From positions 4,705,501 to 4,769,500 of the forward strand of contig NZ_CP065511.1 in the NCBI RefSeq assembly GCF_022811925.1: a stretch of DNA of 64,000 nucleotides, read 5' to 3'. Below are positions 55,462 to 64,000 of the stretch, piece by piece. Both the position numbers and the translations under genes were made by a program. Origin of the DNA: Cytobacillus oceanisediminis (lineage in GTDB: Bacteria; Bacillota; Bacilli; Bacillales; Cytobacillaceae). The notes beneath the pieces were generated by a model, which did no database searches, had not been told where the DNA came from, and worked only from the letters and a program-made list of their open reading frames with translations. Numbering within the stretch: the stretch's first letter is position 1; every line of letters starts with the position of its first letter.

Positions 55462-56310
55462 ATGTCCGGACAAATAAAAGCAGCATGCTTTTCAGAATAT
55501 GACAAACTTGAACAAGTAGTGGTATGTGAACCGAAGTACATGACGATTGTAGATACAATTAATGAAACACAAAAGCATTATGAAAAAGAAGGAATTAATA
55601 TAGACGCAGCAATGAAACAGCACAGACATTTTGTCAGTGCATTAAAGGATCAGGGAATCAATGTGGTTTTGCTGTCCCCGCTTGAAAAATATCCAGAGCA
55701 GGTTTTTACCCGTGATATCGGATTTACACTTGGAGAAAAGGTTTATGTTGCAGAAATGGCAGCAGATATTCGGCAAGGAGAAGAAAATGTTCTGAAACAA
55801 TGGCTGGAAGCAAACCAGGTTCCATTTTACAATCTTACGGGAGACCTCATAGAGGGAGGAGACGTCCTGATAGATGGCCAAACCATATATGCTGGAGTGA
55901 GCAGCCGTACCCACGAAGAAGCGATCGAGCATCTTCGCAGCCTTATGCCCGATTATGATGTCGTATCCATCCCTTTCACAGATACATATCTGCATCTTGA
56001 TTGTGTATTCAATATTATTTCTCCTGAGGAAGCTCTTATCTTTCCAGGAGAGATCCACGGGGAAAAAGTTAAAATGCTGGAATCACGCTATGATTTAATA
56101 AAAGTGTCGGAAGAGGAGCAATTCACGCTCGGAACCAATGTCCTCTCTATCGGCAATAAAAAAATCTTCAGCCTTCCCATTAATAAGAATGTCAATAAAG
56201 AGCTCAGGTCCAGGGGCTATGAAGTCATTGAGGTAGACATTACTGAAATTATCAAATCCGGAGGTGCCTTCCGCTGCTGCACGATGCCGGTTAGGCGCAG
56301 TAAAGGGTAG
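55462..56310 (+). CDS. Dimethylarginine dimethylaminohydrolase/arginine deiminase-fold protein
   Basis: A 282-residue guanidine-modifying enzyme of the penta-beta-propeller fold. TRDIGF (83-88) and EGGDVL (131-136) bind the guanidine, His178 in LHLDCVFN and the C-terminal Cys272/Cys273 in FRCCTMP are the His and nucleophile. It hydrolyses a guanidino compound (arginine, methylarginine or similar). Stand-alone, with no arc operon around it, so the substrate is open. GGGAGG precedes the ATG. Confidence 0.85.
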   Translation: MSGQIKAACFSEYDKLEQVVVCEPKYMTIVDTINETQKHYEKEGINIDAAMKQHRHFVSALKDQGINVVLLSPLEKYPEQVFTRDIGFTLGEKVYVAEMAADIRQGEENVLKQWLEANQVPFYNLTGDLIEGGDVLIDGQTIYAGVSSRTHEEAIEHLRSLMPDYDVVSIPFTDTYLHLDCVFNIISPEEALIFPGEIHGEKVKMLESRYDLIKVSEEEQFTLGTNVLSIGNKKIFSLPINKNVNKELRSRGYEVIEVDITEIIKSGGAFRCCTMPVRRSKG

Positions 56311-56377
56311 ATCTCCTGCCTCAATGAACTGGAATAATGATTATAGATTCTCTTAGAAACCGCCTTTTTGTGATTAG

Positions 56378-56585
56378 CTACTGTTTTCTCTTGGGCATAT
56401 ACAGTTTGGAAATTAACCCTCGTGGTTAACTCCCTTTTTCTCTTGAGCACCTTCTTTTTGGGCGTTATTCCCCCTGATTAACTCCCTTTTTCTCTTGAGT
56501 ACTTTCATTTTTGGCGTTATTCCCCCTGATTAACTCCCATTTTCTCTTGAGCACTTTGGTTTTTGGGCATTATTCGCACTAATCA
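56378..56585. repeat. 52-bp tandem repeat, about 3-4 units
   Basis: Units starting TTAACTCCC at 56426, 56478 and 56530 repeat with a period of exactly 52 bp, sharing TTTTCTCTTGAGCAC and GGGCGTTATTCCCCCTGA blocks. A degenerate unit precedes (56378-56425) and a stub follows. The period is not a multiple of 3 and no open frame spans the array, so it is non-coding. It lies between the DDAH-like gene and the glgP terminator. Confidence 0.9.
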
Positions 56586-56586
56586 A

Positions 56587-56623
56587 CAAAAAACAGCCTC
56601 TTCTCACTGGAAGGGCTGTTCTC
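56587..56623 (-). terminator. Terminator of the glg operon
   Basis: On the minus strand AACAGCC/GGCTGTT around a 15-base loop, followed by T6, just after glgP. Confidence 0.8.
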
Positions 56624-56631
56624 CTTTTTAC

Positions 56632-59043
56632 TTATTTTATCATCTCAACGCCAGCGGGCTTGATTTTCCAAATTTCCCGCGCATATTCGCTGATTGTGCG
56701 GTCGCTTGAAAAATAGCCTGAACCGGCAATATTCATTAAGCTCATTTTCAGCCAATGTTCCCGATCCTCATATGCTTTCCCAGCTTCTTTCTGGATATTG
56801 ACATAGGAAGCAAAATCCCTCAACACAAAGTATTGGTCATTTTCCATCAGCAGTGAATCGAAAATGGGCTCGAACTCATCATCGGCATCCGGGAAGAATC
56901 CATTCACGAGCTGGTCGGCAACCTGGCGAATTCGCTTATCATGATGATAATACTCTCTGGAATTATATCCGCCATTTTGATAATAGCTGAGCACCTCATC
57001 GGCCGTTAGGCCAAAGATGAAAATATTGTCATCTCCTGCTTTTTCTTTTATCTCAATATTGGCTCCATCCAGCGTACCCACTGTCAAAGCGCCATTCATC
57101 ATGAATTTCATATTGCCTGTACCGGAAGCTTCCTTGCTTGCTGTTGAAATTTGCTCGCTGATATCTGCAGCCGGGAAAATTTCCTCCGCCAGCGAAACCC
57201 GGTAATTCTCCAGGAAGATAACCTTTAGAACATCTTTTATCTGCGGGTCATTGTTCACCTTTTCAGCCACGGTATTAATTAGTTTAATGATCTTCTTTGC
57301 ATAGTAATAGCCTGGCGAAGCTTTAGCCCCGAAAATAAATGTCCGGGGATGCATCCGGAAATTGGAATCTTCCTTCAGCCTATTATATAAATGCATAACA
57401 TGAAGAATATTTAACAGCTGGCGCTTATAAGCATGCAGACGCTTAACCTGAATGTCAAAAATTGAAGACGTATCAACAATTATGCCCTGCTGCTCCTGGA
57501 TGCGCTTCGCCAATCTTTCCTTGTTCAATTGCTTAACCTTATGCAGCTGATCAAGGAAAACTCTATCATTCTTAAAATCTGCCAGTTCGTGAAGCTTTTC
57601 CGGTTCCCGAATCCAGCCAGCCCCAATGCTTTCATTAATAAGACCAGATAAAAGCGGATTGGCTTTCAGCATCCATCTTCTGTGTGTGATCCCATTGGTT
57701 TTATTATTAAACTTCTCAGGAAAAATATCATAAAACTGATTCATTTCCCGCTTCTTTAAGATTTCTGTATGAAGCGCGGCAACACCATTGACGCTTGAAC
57801 TGCCGACAAGGGCAAGGTGTGCCATCTTAACCTGGTCATGTGCGATGATCGCCATATCCTCAATCCGCTTCCAGTCACCCGGGTATCTCTCCCAAAGCCC
57901 TCGGCAAAATCGTTCATTGATTTCATTCACTATCATGTAAATCCGCGGCAGTAAAGGCTGGAAAATGCGGACAGGCCATTTCTCCAAAGCCTCTGAAAGA
58001 GTTGTATGATTCGTATAGGCAATCGTCCGGACCGTAATGTCCCAGGCTTCCTCCCAGTCCATTCCCTCTTCATCCAGCAGGATTCTCATAAGTTCAGGAA
58101 TGGCAAGGACCGGATGTGTATCATTAATATGAATGCTCACATATTCATGGAAATCTCTTAAACTATTATGCTGCTTTCGATAGGAACGCACAATGGAACG
58201 GATACTGGCCGAAACAAGAAAGTATTGCTGCTTAAGCCTCAGAATCTTCCCCTCATCATGGGTATCATCAGGATATAGAAACTCCGAAACCGATTCGGTT
58301 TCCCGTTTATATTTTAAAATATCATGATTTACAGGATATGGAGACGGTTCAGCATTCCAAAGCCTTAGAGTGTTAATCGTATCTGTTTTATAGCCAGCGA
58401 CAGGCATATCGTAAGGAACAGCCGAAATTGTCTCAGCATTCACATGGCGGAACACAAGCCTGCCGTTGTCCTCTGCCGTTTCGACTTTGCCCCAAAAAGG
58501 AACTTCAATTGCCAGGTCTGCTTTTCTTACTTCCCAGACATGGCCGTTCCGCAGCCACTGCTCCGGAAGCTCCACCTGATAGCCATCCACAATTTTCTGC
58601 TCAAATAGGCCATGCTTATAGCGAATTCCACAGCCATGGCCTGGAAGATTTAAGGAAGCCAGTGAATCCATAAAGCAAGCTGCCAGACGTCCCAGCCCGC
58701 CGTTTCCAAGCCCTGCATCTGCCTCGATTTCTTCAAGGCGGTTCAAGTCAATTCCCAGATCTGCCAGGCCTTCCTGGACAACCTGCTCAATTCCCAGATT
58801 TATCAGATTATGATGAAGCAGGCGCCCCAATAAAAACTCGATGGATAAGTAATATACCTGCTTTTCTCGGTCGATGCGGTACCGTTCATTTGTATTAATC
58901 CACTCTGTACTCACATGTTCCCTGATCATATTTCCGAGCGTGAAGTAATGATCTCTTTCTGTGCTTTCACCAAAGCTTTTACCGCATGTCATCTCCAGTT
59001 TCTTCAGGAATTCCTCTTTGAACTCATCGCGATCAGAAAACAT
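56632..59043 (-). CDS. glgP: Glycogen phosphorylase
   Basis: An 803-residue GT35 enzyme. The PLP-Lys signature [17 protein letters not shown] lies near the C-terminal third, and the N-terminal [17 protein letters not shown] is the glycogen-binding/active-site region. It releases glucose-1-phosphate from glycogen. ATG 59043 (AAGGAG 8 bases upstream) is used rather than an in-frame ATG at 59130, which would lie deep in glgA. It overlaps the glgA end by 11 bases; last gene of the operon. Confidence 0.96.
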   Translation of the reverse strand: MFSDRDEFKEEFLKKLEMTCGKSFGESTERDHYFTLGNMIREHVSTEWINTNERYRIDREKQVYYLSIEFLLGRLLHHNLINLGIEQVVQEGLADLGIDLNRLEEIEADAGLGNGGLGRLAACFMDSLASLNLPGHGCGIRYKHGLFEQKIVDGYQVELPEQWLRNGHVWEVRKADLAIEVPFWGKVETAEDNGRLVFRHVNAETISAVPYDMPVAGYKTDTINTLRLWNAEPSPYPVNHDILKYKRETESVSEFLYPDDTHDEGKILRLKQQYFLVSASIRSIVRSYRKQHNSLRDFHEYVSIHINDTHPVLAIPELMRILLDEEGMDWEEAWDITVRTIAYTNHTTLSEALEKWPVRIFQPLLPRIYMIVNEINERFCRGLWERYPGDWKRIEDMAIIAHDQVKMAHLALVGSSSVNGVAALHTEILKKREMNQFYDIFPEKFNNKTNGITHRRWMLKANPLLSGLINESIGAGWIREPEKLHELADFKNDRVFLDQLHKVKQLNKERLAKRIQEQQGIIVDTSSIFDIQVKRLHAYKRQLLNILHVMHLYNRLKEDSNFRMHPRTFIFGAKASPGYYYAKKIIKLINTVAEKVNNDPQIKDVLKVIFLENYRVSLAEEIFPAADISEQISTASKEASGTGNMKFMMNGALTVGTLDGANIEIKEKAGDDNIFIFGLTADEVLSYYQNGGYNSREYYHHDKRIRQVADQLVNGFFPDADDEFEPIFDSLLMENDQYFVLRDFASYVNIQKEAGKAYEDREHWLKMSLMNIAGSGYFSSDRTISEYAREIWKIKPAGVEMIK

Positions 59044-60484
59044 GGCTTTCACTCCTTGAAACAAGGCCTGCATATAGCTGATTGTATTTGAAAGCAGATT
59101 GCGCCCAGCTGTTATCCATTCCCATTGCATTTTTCATAATTTGCTCCCATATTTTGCTGTCACCGTAAAAGCTTATTGCTCTTCTAATAGTGTACAGCAT
59201 ATCATGGGCATTAAAATGGCTGAAGGAAAAACCGTTGCCTTCTCCTGTGTCTTCATTATAAGAATGAACAGTATCATTTAATCCGCCTGTTTCCCTGACG
59301 ATGGGAATTGATCCATATCTCATTGCAATCATCTGCCCTAAACCGCATGGCTCAAATTGTGAAGGCATTAAGAATAAATCGGACCCTGCATAGAACTCAT
59401 GTGCAAGCCCTTCATCAAACCCAATATATGCTTTGCATTTATCGGGGTAGCCCGCTTCCATCTCCCTGAAAAATTGCTCAAACTCAGGATCCCCAGTCCC
59501 CAAAACAAGGACTTGAATATCATCCTGCATAAGCTCATGGAACACACATTTAACCAGGTCTAGGCCCTTTTGTTTTGTCAGCCTCGTAACCATGGCTATC
59601 AGAGGAACCTCTTCCTTAACCGGCAGGCTGAATTTTTTCTGAAGATGCATCTTATTCTCTTTTTTAATCTGAAGCTTTTCAACGGCATAGTTCTCTTTTA
59701 TAAATGGATCCTTCTCAGGATTATAAAACTCATCATCAATCCCATTTAAGATGCCTTCCAGATCATAAGCTCTGCGCTTCAGCAAATCATGCAGTTTCTC
59801 TCCGTAATATTTCGTTTGAATTTCATCTTTATAGGTAGGGCTGACTGTTGTAATCTTATCAGCAGCGACAAGTCCGCCTTTCATAAAATTGATATTTCCG
59901 AAGAATTCAAGCTTATCTGGATGAAAGTGGCTATAGTCAAGCCCTAATAGATCCCCTAAAGCACTCCCCGGCATGATTCCCTGAAACTGAAGATTATGAA
60001 TGGTAAAGACTGTCCGAATGAACTCATACCCCTTTTTCGCACGATACTCAACCCTCAGCAGAAAAGGAATCATCCCGGTATGCCAATCATGGCTGTGAAT
60101 GACATCTGGATAGTAATCAATATGCTGAAGAGCATCCAGCACGGCCCGGTTAAAATAGGCAAACCTCTCTCCATCATCATAATACCCATATAATTTTTCA
60201 CGGTTGAAGTAGTATTCATTATCAACAAAATAGAATAGGATTCCCTGATACTCAAGTTCTTCAATTCCGCAATACTGGTTTCTCCAGCCTACCTGAACTG
60301 TAAACTCGCACTTTTTAGACATTTTCTTTTTTAAATCATCTGATATGGAACCATACTTAGGAAGGATAACCCGTACGTCAGTCCCCTGCTTTGCAAGTTC
60401 TTTCGGGAGAGAACCAGCTACGTCAGCAAGACCTCCGGATTTAATGAATGGAACACATTCAGAAACAGCAAACAATACTTTCAC
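59033..60484 (-). CDS. glgA: Glycogen synthase
   Basis: A 483-residue GT5 enzyme that adds glucose from ADP-glucose to the growing chain. The ADP-glucose-binding motif [10 protein letters not shown] lies at 15-24, and the C-terminal [19 protein letters not shown] holds the catalytic Glu region. The start overlaps the glgD stop by 4 bases. Confidence 0.97.
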   Translation of the reverse strand: MKVLFAVSECVPFIKSGGLADVAGSLPKELAKQGTDVRVILPKYGSISDDLKKKMSKKCEFTVQVGWRNQYCGIEELEYQGILFYFVDNEYYFNREKLYGYYDDGERFAYFNRAVLDALQHIDYYPDVIHSHDWHTGMIPFLLRVEYRAKKGYEFIRTVFTIHNLQFQGIMPGSALGDLLGLDYSHFHPDKLEFFGNINFMKGGLVAADKITTVSPTYKDEIQTKYYGEKLHDLLKRRAYDLEGILNGIDDEFYNPEKDPFIKENYAVEKLQIKKENKMHLQKKFSLPVKEEVPLIAMVTRLTKQKGLDLVKCVFHELMQDDIQVLVLGTGDPEFEQFFREMEAGYPDKCKAYIGFDEGLAHEFYAGSDLFLMPSQFEPCGLGQMIAMRYGSIPIVRETGGLNDTVHSYNEDTGEGNGFSFSHFNAHDMLYTIRRAISFYGDSKIWEQIMKNAMGMDNSWAQSAFKYNQLYAGLVSRSESHVF

Positions 60485-61509
60485 GAGTTCATCAGCGCTC
60501 CTTGTACGGTACCTTTGCGAATAACCAGAGGCATTTCATGTCTTCCCTCAATCCTGGCACCGGATTCTACCTTAACATCTTTATCTAAAATAACGGAGTC
60601 TAAAACACAGTTTTCTCCAATTTGGGTTTTTTGCATAATTATGCAGTTTTTCACGACTGAGCCTTTGCCAATTTTTACCCCGCGGGAGATAATGCTGTTC
60701 TCGACTGTCCCTTCAATCATGCATCCATTCGCAATCATTGAATTCTTTGCACTCGCACCTTTCATATAACGGGTTGGCGGTTCATCCTTTACTTTTGTAT
60801 AAATCGGCTGGCTGCGCAGAAAAATATTTTTCCATGCCTCCGATTCCAATAGGCCCATGCTGGCAGCAAAGTAATTTTCAATGGAATCAATCATGACGGC
60901 CAAACCGGCATATTCATAATTGCATATCGTGTAGGAATGATGGATGTCTGTAACGACATCACTCATGCATGTGTATCCAGTTTCGTTTCTATTTTCTATT
61001 AAGCTAATGAGCAGCGAAGTTTTTACAAGGTACATTTCAAGGGAGCGCCCATCCTGCCGAACAACTGTAATATCACACCCCGTCATAATATGTCTATCCA
61101 GAACAGGCCTGAAATCCATATTAAAAACGGTAAAACAGTTTGAGATCAATGCATACTCCTGTTTGCTGCGATAAAAATAATCCAAATTAGCAGCAAAGTG
61201 ATTGAAAGATCCAATTCCTTTACTTGGACTATCCAGCAAAGGAGATGGGAAAAAGAATAGCCCATCCCTTTTTCTGTTTAGGTCCCAGTTTTTCCCCGAA
61301 CCAAGATGATCCATTAAAGAGCGGTATTGATACTTCGGAAATATGGCAACACTTTCAATATCCGAGTTGACCATATTGGAGAGAACAAAATCGATTAGCC
61401 TATAGCGGCCTGCAAACGGAACAGCTGCGAGCGACCTGTGTACTGTCAATTCCTCTAAATCTTCATGGTAGGTTGTTGCGTCTATCACACCAAGCATTCT
61501 CTTCTTCAT
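60481..61509 (-). CDS. glgD: Glucose-1-phosphate adenylyltransferase subunit GlgD
   Basis: A 342-residue nucleotidyltransferase-like regulatory subunit with C-terminal left-handed beta-helix (about 245-335). Compared with GlgC it lacks the GGKGSRL catalytic loop (its N-terminus reads [14 protein letters not shown]), as expected for GlgD, which associates with GlgC and raises its activity. ATG 61509 is preceded by GGGAGGG; an in-frame ATG at 61551 would overlap glgC. Confidence 0.94.
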   Translation of the reverse strand: MKKRMLGVIDATTYHEDLEELTVHRSLAAVPFAGRYRLIDFVLSNMVNSDIESVAIFPKYQYRSLMDHLGSGKNWDLNRKRDGLFFFPSPLLDSPSKGIGSFNHFAANLDYFYRSKQEYALISNCFTVFNMDFRPVLDRHIMTGCDITVVRQDGRSLEMYLVKTSLLISLIENRNETGYTCMSDVVTDIHHSYTICNYEYAGLAVMIDSIENYFAASMGLLESEAWKNIFLRSQPIYTKVKDEPPTRYMKGASAKNSMIANGCMIEGTVENSIISRGVKIGKGSVVKNCIIMQKTQIGENCVLDSVILDKDVKVESGARIEGRHEMPLVIRKGTVQGALMNS

Positions 61510-61563
61510 GACATTCCCTCCCGTTTTATTGGCCAGGCGCCGTTTTGGCATCCAGGCTGTAAA

Positions 61564-62709
61564 TTAAGAACAAATTCCCTGTATCATTTCCTGTGTTATC
61601 AGAATAATTTCATCATCTTCTTCGGAAGCACTAATCACAACGCCATCAGGTATGTTCATTCCGCTTGGCACAATAGCCTTTTCAATATAGACATTTTCAC
61701 CAATTACAGCATCAGGCATGATGACCGATTCACGGATGACAGTATTCTTCCCAACCAGAACCCCTTGAAATAGCACTGACTTTTCAACTTCCCCTTCAAT
61801 TGTACAGCCTTCATTTATCAAAGACTCTGCAACCTCTGCTTGAGTTGAAATAAACTGTGGAGGATGATTCGGATTCACCGAATAGATCCGCCAATCATGA
61901 TCAAAAAGATTCAGCTCGCATTCATCATCCAATAAATCCATATTTGCTTCCCACAGGCTCTTTACTGTACCGACATCCTTCCAATAGCCATTGAACGGGT
62001 AAGCGAACAGCTTTTTATTTTCATCAAGCATTAGTGGGATAATATCCTTCCCAAAGTCATGACTTGATTCCGGATTGCGGTCATCCATTTCCAGATATTC
62101 CTTTAAAACAGACCAATTAAAAATATATATTCCCATGGAGGCCAGATTATTTTTTGGATATGCTGGTTTTTCCTCAAATTCTGCGACCCGCATCTCCTCA
62201 TCCGTGTTCATGATTCCGAACCTGCTTGCCTCCGGCCAAGGCACTTCAATTACAGAAATAGTGGCATCCGCGCCTTTTTCAATATGATAATTCAGCATCA
62301 GCTCATAATTCATTTTATAAATATGATCACCGGATAAAATCAGGACATATTCAGGATCATACTGCTTTAGATAATTGAGGTTCTGATAAATAGCACTCGC
62401 TGTTCCCGTATACCACTTGACTTCCGATGATTCGCTGTAAGGGGGCAGCACTGTCACACCGCCGTTCTTTCTATCAAGATCCCATGCGCTGCCTATGCCA
62501 ATATACGAATTCAGGACCAGCGGCTGGTATTGGGTAAGAACACCGACTGTATCAATTCCGGAATTGGTGCAATTGCTCAATGTGAAATCAATAATCCGGT
62601 ATTTCCCTCCAAACGGAACGGCAGGTTTCGCCAGGCTTTTTGTCAGAGAACTAAGCCTGCTCCCTTTCCCTCCTGCTAATAACATTGCGACGCACTTTTT
62701 CTTTCCCAT
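61564..62709 (-). CDS. glgC: Glucose-1-phosphate adenylyltransferase GlgC
   Basis: A 381-residue catalytic subunit with pyrophosphorylase loop [20 protein letters not shown], sugar-phosphate site (EEKP near 165) and a C-terminal beta-helix. It makes ADP-glucose, the committed step. Its start lies 59 bases inside the glgB reading frame, an unusually long overlap for this operon. Confidence 0.96.
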   Translation of the reverse strand: MGKKKCVAMLLAGGKGSRLSSLTKSLAKPAVPFGGKYRIIDFTLSNCTNSGIDTVGVLTQYQPLVLNSYIGIGSAWDLDRKNGGVTVLPPYSESSEVKWYTGTASAIYQNLNYLKQYDPEYVLILSGDHIYKMNYELMLNYHIEKGADATISVIEVPWPEASRFGIMNTDEEMRVAEFEEKPAYPKNNLASMGIYIFNWSVLKEYLEMDDRNPESSHDFGKDIIPLMLDENKKLFAYPFNGYWKDVGTVKSLWEANMDLLDDECELNLFDHDWRIYSVNPNHPPQFISTQAEVAESLINEGCTIEGEVEKSVLFQGVLVGKNTVIRESVIMPDAVIGENVYIEKAIVPSGMNIPDGVVISASEEDDEIILITQEMIQGICS

Positions 62710-64000
62710 TTCCCTTCCTCTCCTTCCGATGTTTTACAGGGCGTAAAATTGAAATGCCAAATGGCGGAATAGACATTTCCAAACTGAACGGCTTGCCATG
62801 AAACTCTTTTTCCTCAGTCTTAAGGATCCTCTTGTTGATGCAATTTGATCCTCCAAAGCTATCACTGTCACTGTTGAGTATTTCCCGATAAGACCCCGCC
62901 TTTGGAACTCCAATACGGTAATCAGGGTAGAAAGCAGGTGTGAAATTGCAGACAATCACAAGAAAATCATCCACTTTAGAGCCTTTCCTGATAAAAGAAA
63001 AGATGGATTGGTCTGCATTATGACAATCAATCCATTCAAAACCATCCTGAAGGTGATCAAGCTCAAAAAGAGCCTTTGAACGTTTATAAACCTTTATTAA
63101 ATCTTTCACATAATCATTTGCTTTTTTATGCATCTCGTAATCAAGCAGATGCCAATCAAGCTGTTCTTTGTCTTTCCATTCGGAAAACTGCCCAAGTTCG
63201 CTCCCCATGAAAAGAAGCTTCTTGCCGGGGTGGGCAATCATGTAGCCAAGCAGGAGCCTGAATTGGGCAAATTTTTGCCAGTAATCTCCCGGCATTTTAT
63301 CAAGCAGCGATTTTTTCCCATGGACAACTTCATCATGTGAAAAAGGCAGTATGAAGTTTTCTGTAAAAGCATACAAAAGCGAAAATGTCATCTTTCCATG
63401 AGCACCAGATCGCCTCTCAGGAGCTGTTTCCATATATGTAAGAACGTCATTCATCCAGCCCATATTCCACTTGTAATGAAAACCCAGCCCTCCATAATGG
63501 ACTGGTGCAGTCACTTGCGGCCAGTCTGTTGAATCCTCTGCCATCATGAGAAAGGAAGAGTCATATTGAGAAACAACTTTATTTAAGTTCTGCAGAAAAC
63601 AGGTGCCGAATGGATTTTCTGTCTTCCCATCCCGGTTAGGCCAATAGATAATATTAGCGACTGCATCAACCCGGAAGCCATCAATATGATATTTTTCCAT
63701 CCAAAAAACAGCGTTGGAAATAAGAAAGCTTTGAACTTCTTTTTTGCCGTGGTCAAAATTGGCAGTGCCCCATACTCTGTTCTCTCTGTCGCCTTCTGTT
63801 TCATACTCATACAAATACGAACCATCAAACTGGTAAAGGCCATGGGCATCCTTGCAGAAATGCCCCGGCACCCAGTCCAGAATGACCCCAACACCGTGCT
63901 GGTGGCACTGATCAACAAAATACATAAAATCATGCGGGCTGCCATAACGGCTTGTAACAGAGTAATAACCTGTTCCCTGATAGCCCCAGGAAGCGTCGAG
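62651..64000 (-). CDS. glgB: 1,4-alpha-glucan branching enzyme, 5' end outside window
   Basis: The C-terminal 449 residues of a GH13 branching enzyme; the open frame continues past base 64000 (upstream residues read [15 protein letters not shown]). The nucleophile Asp is in [13 protein letters not shown], the acid Glu in [10 protein letters not shown], and the transition-state site in [15 protein letters not shown]. It introduces alpha-1,6 branches into glycogen. The C-terminal tail (about 20 very basic residues) arises from reading across the glgC start. Confidence 0.96.
   Translation of the reverse strand, partial: LDASWGYQGTGYYSVTSRYGSPHDFMYFVDQCHQHGVGVILDWVPGHFCKDAHGLYQFDGSYLYEYETEGDRENRVWGTANFDHGKKEVQSFLISNAVFWMEKYHIDGFRVDAVANIIYWPNRDGKTENPFGTCFLQNLNKVVSQYDSSFLMMAEDSTDWPQVTAPVHYGGLGFHYKWNMGWMNDVLTYMETAPERRSGAHGKMTFSLLYAFTENFILPFSHDEVVHGKKSLLDKMPGDYWQKFAQFRLLLGYMIAHPGKKLLFMGSELGQFSEWKDKEQLDWHLLDYEMHKKANDYVKDLIKVYKRSKALFELDHLQDGFEWIDCHNADQSIFSFIRKGSKVDDFLVIVCNFTPAFYPDYRIGVPKAGSYREILNSDSDSFGGSNCINKRILKTEEKEFHGKPFSLEMSIPPFGISILRPVKHRKERKGNGKEKVRRNVISRREREQA

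Noticed and set aside
56378..56585. Possible CRISPR array (regularly spaced repeats)
   Set aside because: The whole 52-bp period is repeated, including the would-be spacers; there are only 3-4 units, no leader and no cas genes.

Overview
The window reads as chromosome of a Bacillaceae soil bacterium close to the Bacillus subtilis/Cytobacillus-Mesobacillus group. Shine-Dalgarno sites are strong (AGGAGG type), there are T-box and S-box leaders, intrinsic terminators, sporulation-linked genes, a menaquinone operon and a glycogen operon. Gene content and order follow the B. subtilis yt- region: ytzE-ytzG-ytgP-ytfP, ytwF-leuS, yttB, ytzC-ytqA-ytqB-ytpB-ytpA-ytoA, asnB-metK-pckA, ytmB-ytmA-ytlA-ytlC-ytlD-ytkD, dps, luxS-ytjA-ytiB, ythA-ythB, menF-D-H-B-E-C, yteA and glgB-C-D-A-P. 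Both ends of the window are cut inside genes (an M48 peptidase at the left, glgB at the right). Gene names rest on recalled family features and on this synteny; no database search was run.

Layout. 1-9 kb: peptidase fragment, small regulator, pseudouridine synthase, lipid II flippase family, flavoprotein, rhodanese, and leuS with a T-box (CUC specifier). 9-13 kb: an accessory ketone-body module (gluconate-type permease, 3-hydroxybutyrate dehydrogenase, sigma-54 activator) with a consensus sigma-54 promoter, three palindromic candidate activator sites and a CcpA cre. 13-21 kb: MFS transporter, small sporulation-type genes, tRNA modification pair ytqA-mnmM, terpene synthase, lysophospholipase, gamma carbonic anhydrase and a C39-type peptidase. 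21-22.6 kb: a decayed IS3-family element. 22.6-37.7 kb: asnB, metK (SAM riboswitch), pckA, the ytlACD transporter, ytkD, dps, cardiolipin synthase and several small genes. 37.8-39.1 kb: a second, internally rearranged IS3-family element. 39-45 kb: luxS, yidD, beta carbonic anhydrase, an orphan zinc-binding lipoprotein behind two Zur-type boxes, and a cyanide-insensitive-type bd oxidase. 45-54 kb: menaquinone synthesis. 54-64 kb: DksA-like yteA, a DDAH-like hydrolase, a 52-bp tandem repeat and the glycogen operon.

Functional links: MetK makes SAM, LuxS recycles its product and YtqA/MnmM use it. The men operon and menA supply quinone to the YthAB oxidase. PckA and the ketone-body module point to growth on non-sugar carbon, and the glg operon stores excess carbon.

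I found no CRISPR, phage, toxin-antitoxin or recognisable defence island. The most unusual structure is non-coding. Two different IS3-family elements each sit at the centre of an intrinsic-terminator hairpin between convergent genes. In addition, a dispersed intergenic repeat (about 70-340 bp) begins exactly at the stop codons of several genes, and both IS insertions lie just downstream of copies of it.
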